Assembly (NCBI RefSeq): GCF_000344685.1
Contig: NW_006920411.1
Location: 3,375,023 to 3,398,809, forward strand
Origin: Gloeophyllum trabeum ATCC 11539
Lineage: Eukaryota; Basidiomycota; Agaricomycetes; Gloeophyllales; Gloeophyllaceae
Direction of reading: 5' to 3'
Length of the DNA stretch: 23,787 bases
Below are positions 21,001-23,787 of this stretch, piece by piece. The stretch's first letter is position 1; every line of letters starts with the position of its first letter. A model generated the notes under the pieces. That model did not search any database and was not told where the DNA came from. It was given only the letters and a program-made list of their open reading frames with translations. The translations under genes were made by a program, and so were the position numbers.

Positions 21001-22441
21001 TGCCCCTCGCCTTTACGTTCATTCAATCGAGGGACTTTTGTGTACCGACAAACCTGCTTCCTGCTCCATTGTCCTATCCATCTTCTCCCCAATCGTTGTC
21101 GGTTCAGTCGTCACCGGCCGGCGCTTTGAAACCCTTGTCTCCGGTCCCAACTCTGCATCGACCTGCGAATTTCCAAGATTTGCTAGTGCTAGACCCTGAC
21201 GATGGGACCTTGTCCCTAAGGAGGCTGACTGTCGAAGAACAATACGATCAAGGTTTGGCTGTACCGGGCTCTATCCCTATCGTGGGCGGTGTGAGTGTGT
21301 CTCTCCCGGTCGGAAGCCCTCCGAATCGCATGGGCACGTCGCCGTCCAATCGCAGTGATCACTCGAGCCCGAGGTCTTCCGGGCTGACTCAAGTTATGGA
21401 GAAGTCCGAATTGGGTGCCAAAGACACCATCGTCGCGACTTGGAATCTGCGTCGGAGCCGAGGGTGGCAAGAGGTCAAACACACTCTGGCAGCGACTCAT
21501 GCGCGGCCTGTTTCTGTCAGTGCCCGCAAGGAGTAAGTTCTTTCCTCGAGTTGTACAACCGATACTTACGTATTTCCCTTAGCTGGCTGGCCCATGCTGA
21601 GCTCTCTACTTTCTCCCGCTCGAAGAATGTGGTGCCAAGAGTTATCTATCTGTCGCATCAAATTGCCTTCCATGCGTTCGGCGAGGACTATCATGCCCTC
21701 ATCCGGCGTTATCAGTTTGACGTGCCGGTCTCAAAGATCGAGGTGCGTCGAGAGGTGCAGGCGAGCGCATATTCGACTGGACTGGGTGGGGAGACGTTCG
21801 TCCAGGGTGCACATGTCGCCGCCGATATTCGGGCGCCTGCGTCGTCTTTCGATGAACCCATTGCCTCCGCCATTTCAGCTGATTTCGACTATCATTACCC
21901 TTCTCCACCTGTGATTCCGATGTTTCCGAACGGCAATCCGGGAGCTCGTTCTTCGGCTATGAAAGCGATACCCATACGGTCAGTCACGTCTGGGATTAGC
22001 GATGGCATGAATGAGAGTCTAGGAAGGATTCGACGGGAACTCGGGAAAGTTCGGTCGCCCAAGGCAAAGCGTCGAAGCCCTCGAGTGGACGCTGCGTTGT
22101 CGTCCCCCGTTCCTCTGGAGTTCGACGAGGAAGACGAAGACTTCCTATTGCCTGCGAGGCAAAGGGAAGACCACGAGTCGATCTCACGTAGCGGCTCTGG
22201 TGCTTCGGCATCGATATCAACGCCGTCAACCCATGCGCAACTACTCGATAATGAGGACGTCGAGGTGTGGGATGCGGATGGCGGGTGGACATCTGAGGAT
22301 AGACAAGCTGTTGACGATGCGGAGAGATTCGATGACCTTGTCGTCGGCTTTATGGACGAGGACCAAGTAAGTCCCGAGCCACATATTGTAGCTTCCTCTC
22401 CGTCAGGTAAGGGGAAACGAAAGTCTAAGCGGCGCGCGTGA
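18091..22441 (+). CDS. BCAS3-domain WD40-like protein
   Basis: Exons: 18091-18488, 18532-18578, 18656-18726, 18811-19226, 19291-19479, 19531-19651, 19704-20867, 20931-21532, 21583-22441; 1288 residues, phases consistent. Exons 2 and 3 are the least certain. The N-terminal 170 residues are disordered and acidic/Ser-Pro rich. Conserved parts: RTMRNYVPSSIPVPSAAP before the propeller; VLLLGYRTGLQIWDC (about 312-326); YLVYSLRTHSVFKQLSLPGA; SQSDFGNAAVKVGGSVLSGM (about 524-543); YTIGFSSDGTSLVVTPKDGQ; APWHVYDLRRGRTSAVIESV (about 737-756) and VFAVNPYGGK; and the BCAS3 block SHQIAFHAFGEDYHALIRRY (about 1027-1046). The C-terminus is acidic, then Lys/Arg rich (KGKRKSKRR). Human BCAS3 works with PHAF1 and binds phosphoinositides on forming autophagosomes; the fungal role is not established. 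A 40-base GTAAGT...CAG stretch at 22367-22406 could be an optional intron. Confidence 0.88.
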
Positions 22442-22725
22442 TGAGATGCGACGTGTGGCGAGGGAAGGACAGGCCGGCGGTAGTATTCGTAGCAGTTGTA
22501 CTCCTCCTGTATACTACAGTATGATACAATAGCACTGGTCAACGGAGAAATCCCGCCGTTCAGCAAAATAGGGAAAGCCACATATGGCCATAGAAGAGCT
22601 TGTATATCAGAGGACCCGGCCGGCTGACACAATGTCCACATAGCCCTATAGCCCATGGCCCATAGCCCATTTGTCATCGGGCTACATAGACTTCGTAACT
22701 GCTTAGCCCTGTCCGACGTAGGACC

Positions 22726-22776
22726 GCAAGCCGGCTTGCTGGCCCCCTCGGGGCCTCTCGGCGCTCGCAAGCGAGC
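22726..22776. repeat. Cluster of three perfect inverted repeats
   Basis: GCAAGCCGGCTTGC (22726-22739) is a perfect palindrome. GGCCCC-CTC-GGGGCC (22741-22755) and GCTCGC-AA-GCGAGC (22763-22776) follow at once. Three exact hairpins within 51 bases are unlikely by chance. The last shares the core CGCAAGCG with the hairpin at 15029-15042. Confidence 0.8.
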
Positions 22777-23003
22777 CCTTTGATTGTCACAGAACATCGA
22801 GCGGGAGCGGTGAATGTAGCGGGTTACCCGTTTCATTATCCCTCTTACCGTCTCGGCGCCAAGCTTCTTTTTCTGTCTACTGCTACTCTACGTTGCTTTC
22901 CTCTTTTATTCACGCTGTCTTTTATATCTCCTGCTTCAATCCCTTCAATTTTTTCTCGATCCTGTGCTCAATCTTTCGCTGTCTGGACTCATTGCATCAC
23001 TTT

Positions 23004-23080
23004 TTCTCCTGCGCCGTCCGTTTCAATCGGTTCCCTTCTCCTCCCGTGCCGTCCATTACAATCGGCCGCCTTCTCCTCCT
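23004..23080. repeat. Imperfect tandem repeat of about 34 bases
   Basis: Two units begin TTCTCCT at 23004 and 23036. Each contains GCCGTCC followed by CAATCGG at equivalent places. A third partial unit starts at 23071. It lies in the pyrimidine-rich region. Confidence 0.55.
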
Positions 23081-23379
23081 GTTTCCGGTCCTTTCTCGCT
23101 GTTATGATTTTCCCATGCTTATCTCATTCCATTTCCATTCCGAGCATTGCTATTGGACAGTACCTTTCTCTGAGTAGAACTTCCCATGGACGCTATCTTC
23201 TTCCCACACGTTATCTCCCTTGACTCACCTTCTACCAATAGGCGCCCTTGTATTTCTCATTTCTCTGAGTTACGTTCTCACAGGATAGCTTACGCGTCCT
23301 TTCTTATTGTTCTCTTCTTTGGGTATTAACCCCTATACCAGTTACTATATATACTGTAGGAAAACCCATGTATTCCTTA

Positions 23380-23559
23380 GTTCAACCTCCTGTTGAATAC
23401 AGCGATTACCTGGACTCTTGACTTGACCGTTGGCATTGGCCCGGCCAGACCTACCTTTCAGTACGCTTACTGAGGTAGTGACGACATAACTGTTGGCACG
23501 TGGCCCAGTTATCTCAAGACGACTAGTTAGGACATCGCTTCCTAACATTAGGTTGAACT
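23380..23559. repeat. Separated inverted repeat
   Basis: AGTTCAACCT at 23380-23389 is the exact reverse complement of AGGTTGAACT at 23550-23559. The left copy is also part of a local hairpin, TTCAAC (23381-23386) with GTTGAA (23392-23397). The purpose is unknown. Confidence 0.5.
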
Positions 23560-23664
23560 CTTCTACGACACTTGCCGACTTCTTCAAGCCTAGGCAACCC
23601 CTCCTCTACTCCTGATCATCCTCGTTGGACTCCCTAGTGGAATCCCGTCCCTTGAACCAGAACC

Positions 23665-23787
23665 ATGACGACCGATCGATCCCACTGCCCAAGCGACTGG
23701 AGCAGCATTGCTGCACCAGTCATGCAAGCACGACCAACCGAAATCCATGATCCTCTTCCAGATGACTTGCAATGGACACAGGAAGAA
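23665..23787 (+). CDS. Start of an unidentified open frame, cut by the window end
   Basis: An ATG in good context (AACCATGA) opens 41 codons without a stop up to the window edge. The first residues are MTTDRSHCPSDWSSIAAPVM and the last visible are DPLPDDLQWTQEE. An in-frame stop lies just upstream, so this is the likely start if it is a gene. The pyrimidine-rich stretch before it would suit a promoter or an LTR. I do not recognise the protein; a retroelement gag-like frame is possible but not shown. Confidence 0.3.
   Translation, partial: MTTDRSHCPSDWSSIAAPVMQARPTEIHDPLPDDLQWTQEE

Larger units (their letters stand above)
22442..23664. other. Gene-free region with hairpins and pyrimidine-rich DNA
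   Basis: Begins with the probable 3' end of the BCAS3-like gene. At 22645-22675 there are several close copies of an AGCCCAT-like motif. A triple hairpin cluster follows at 22726-22776. From about 22860 to 23340 the plus strand is strongly C/T rich, as in fungal promoters or retroelement LTRs. On the minus strand a 313-codon frame (22836-21895) overlaps the BCAS3-like gene and looks like an antisense shadow. Confidence 0.5.

Noticed and set aside
22640..22680. Possible telomere-like repeat (AGCCCAT copies)
   Set aside because: Only a few irregular copies, not a TTAGGG-type array, and internal to a gene-bearing region.
21895..22836. 313-codon minus-strand open frame
   Set aside because: It is mostly antisense to the last exon of the BCAS3-like gene; Ser-rich low complexity with no recognisable domain.
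23345..23587. 80-codon minus-strand frame as a coding gene
   Set aside because: No start or splice context and no recognised motif; it lies across a repeat-bearing flank.

Overview
The window looks like nuclear DNA from a basidiomycete fungus, most likely an agaricomycete. Genes are compact and cut by many short introns (about 43-70 bases, GTRNGT donors, CAG or TAG acceptors), coding GC is high, and the recognisable proteins are fungal families. No rRNA, tRNA, CRISPR array or bacterial-style operon was found. All gene models were assembled by hand from splice signals, reading phase and family knowledge. For five of the seven models every exon joins in phase and the total coding length divides by three.

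Layout from left to right: (1) a minus-strand gene (456-1754) with an N-terminus typical of a large agaricomycete family that often precedes a ubiquitin-like domain; (2) divergent from it, a 17-exon plus-strand Kel3/KLHDC4-type kelch-repeat gene (2343-5543); (3) convergent with that, a five-exon minus-strand gene (5836-8752) for a GATA-like zinc-finger protein with coiled coils and an Asp-Ala repeat tail; (4) about 1.9 kb of GC-rich DNA without a convincing gene, upstream of the GATA-like gene; (5) a tentative many-exon plus-strand gene (about 10628-11903) of unknown function; (6) two intact head-to-head major facilitator transporter paralogues of the allantoate/anion:cation symporter family (11952-14258 minus, 15123-17338 plus) around an 864-bp shared upstream region; (7) a nine-exon plus-strand gene for a BCAS3-domain WD40-like protein (18091-22441); (8) a pyrimidine-rich, repeat-bearing gene-free stretch, then the start of an unidentified open frame that runs off the window (23665 onward).

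The transporter pair is the most informative part. Every exon after the first has the same length in both copies, including exons of 11, 12, 18, 22 and 27 bases. One 150-base exon is split by an extra intron in the minus-strand copy only. This is a clear old inverted duplication with a recorded intron gain or loss. The other unexpected signal is a set of four non-coding sites, each with two or three short perfect GC-rich inverted repeats side by side; they may be one family of paired-hairpin elements.

No pathway obviously unites the genes. Kelch, BCAS3 and GATA-like genes are ordinary housekeeping or regulatory genes. The transporter pair and the STAND-like family member are the accessory part.
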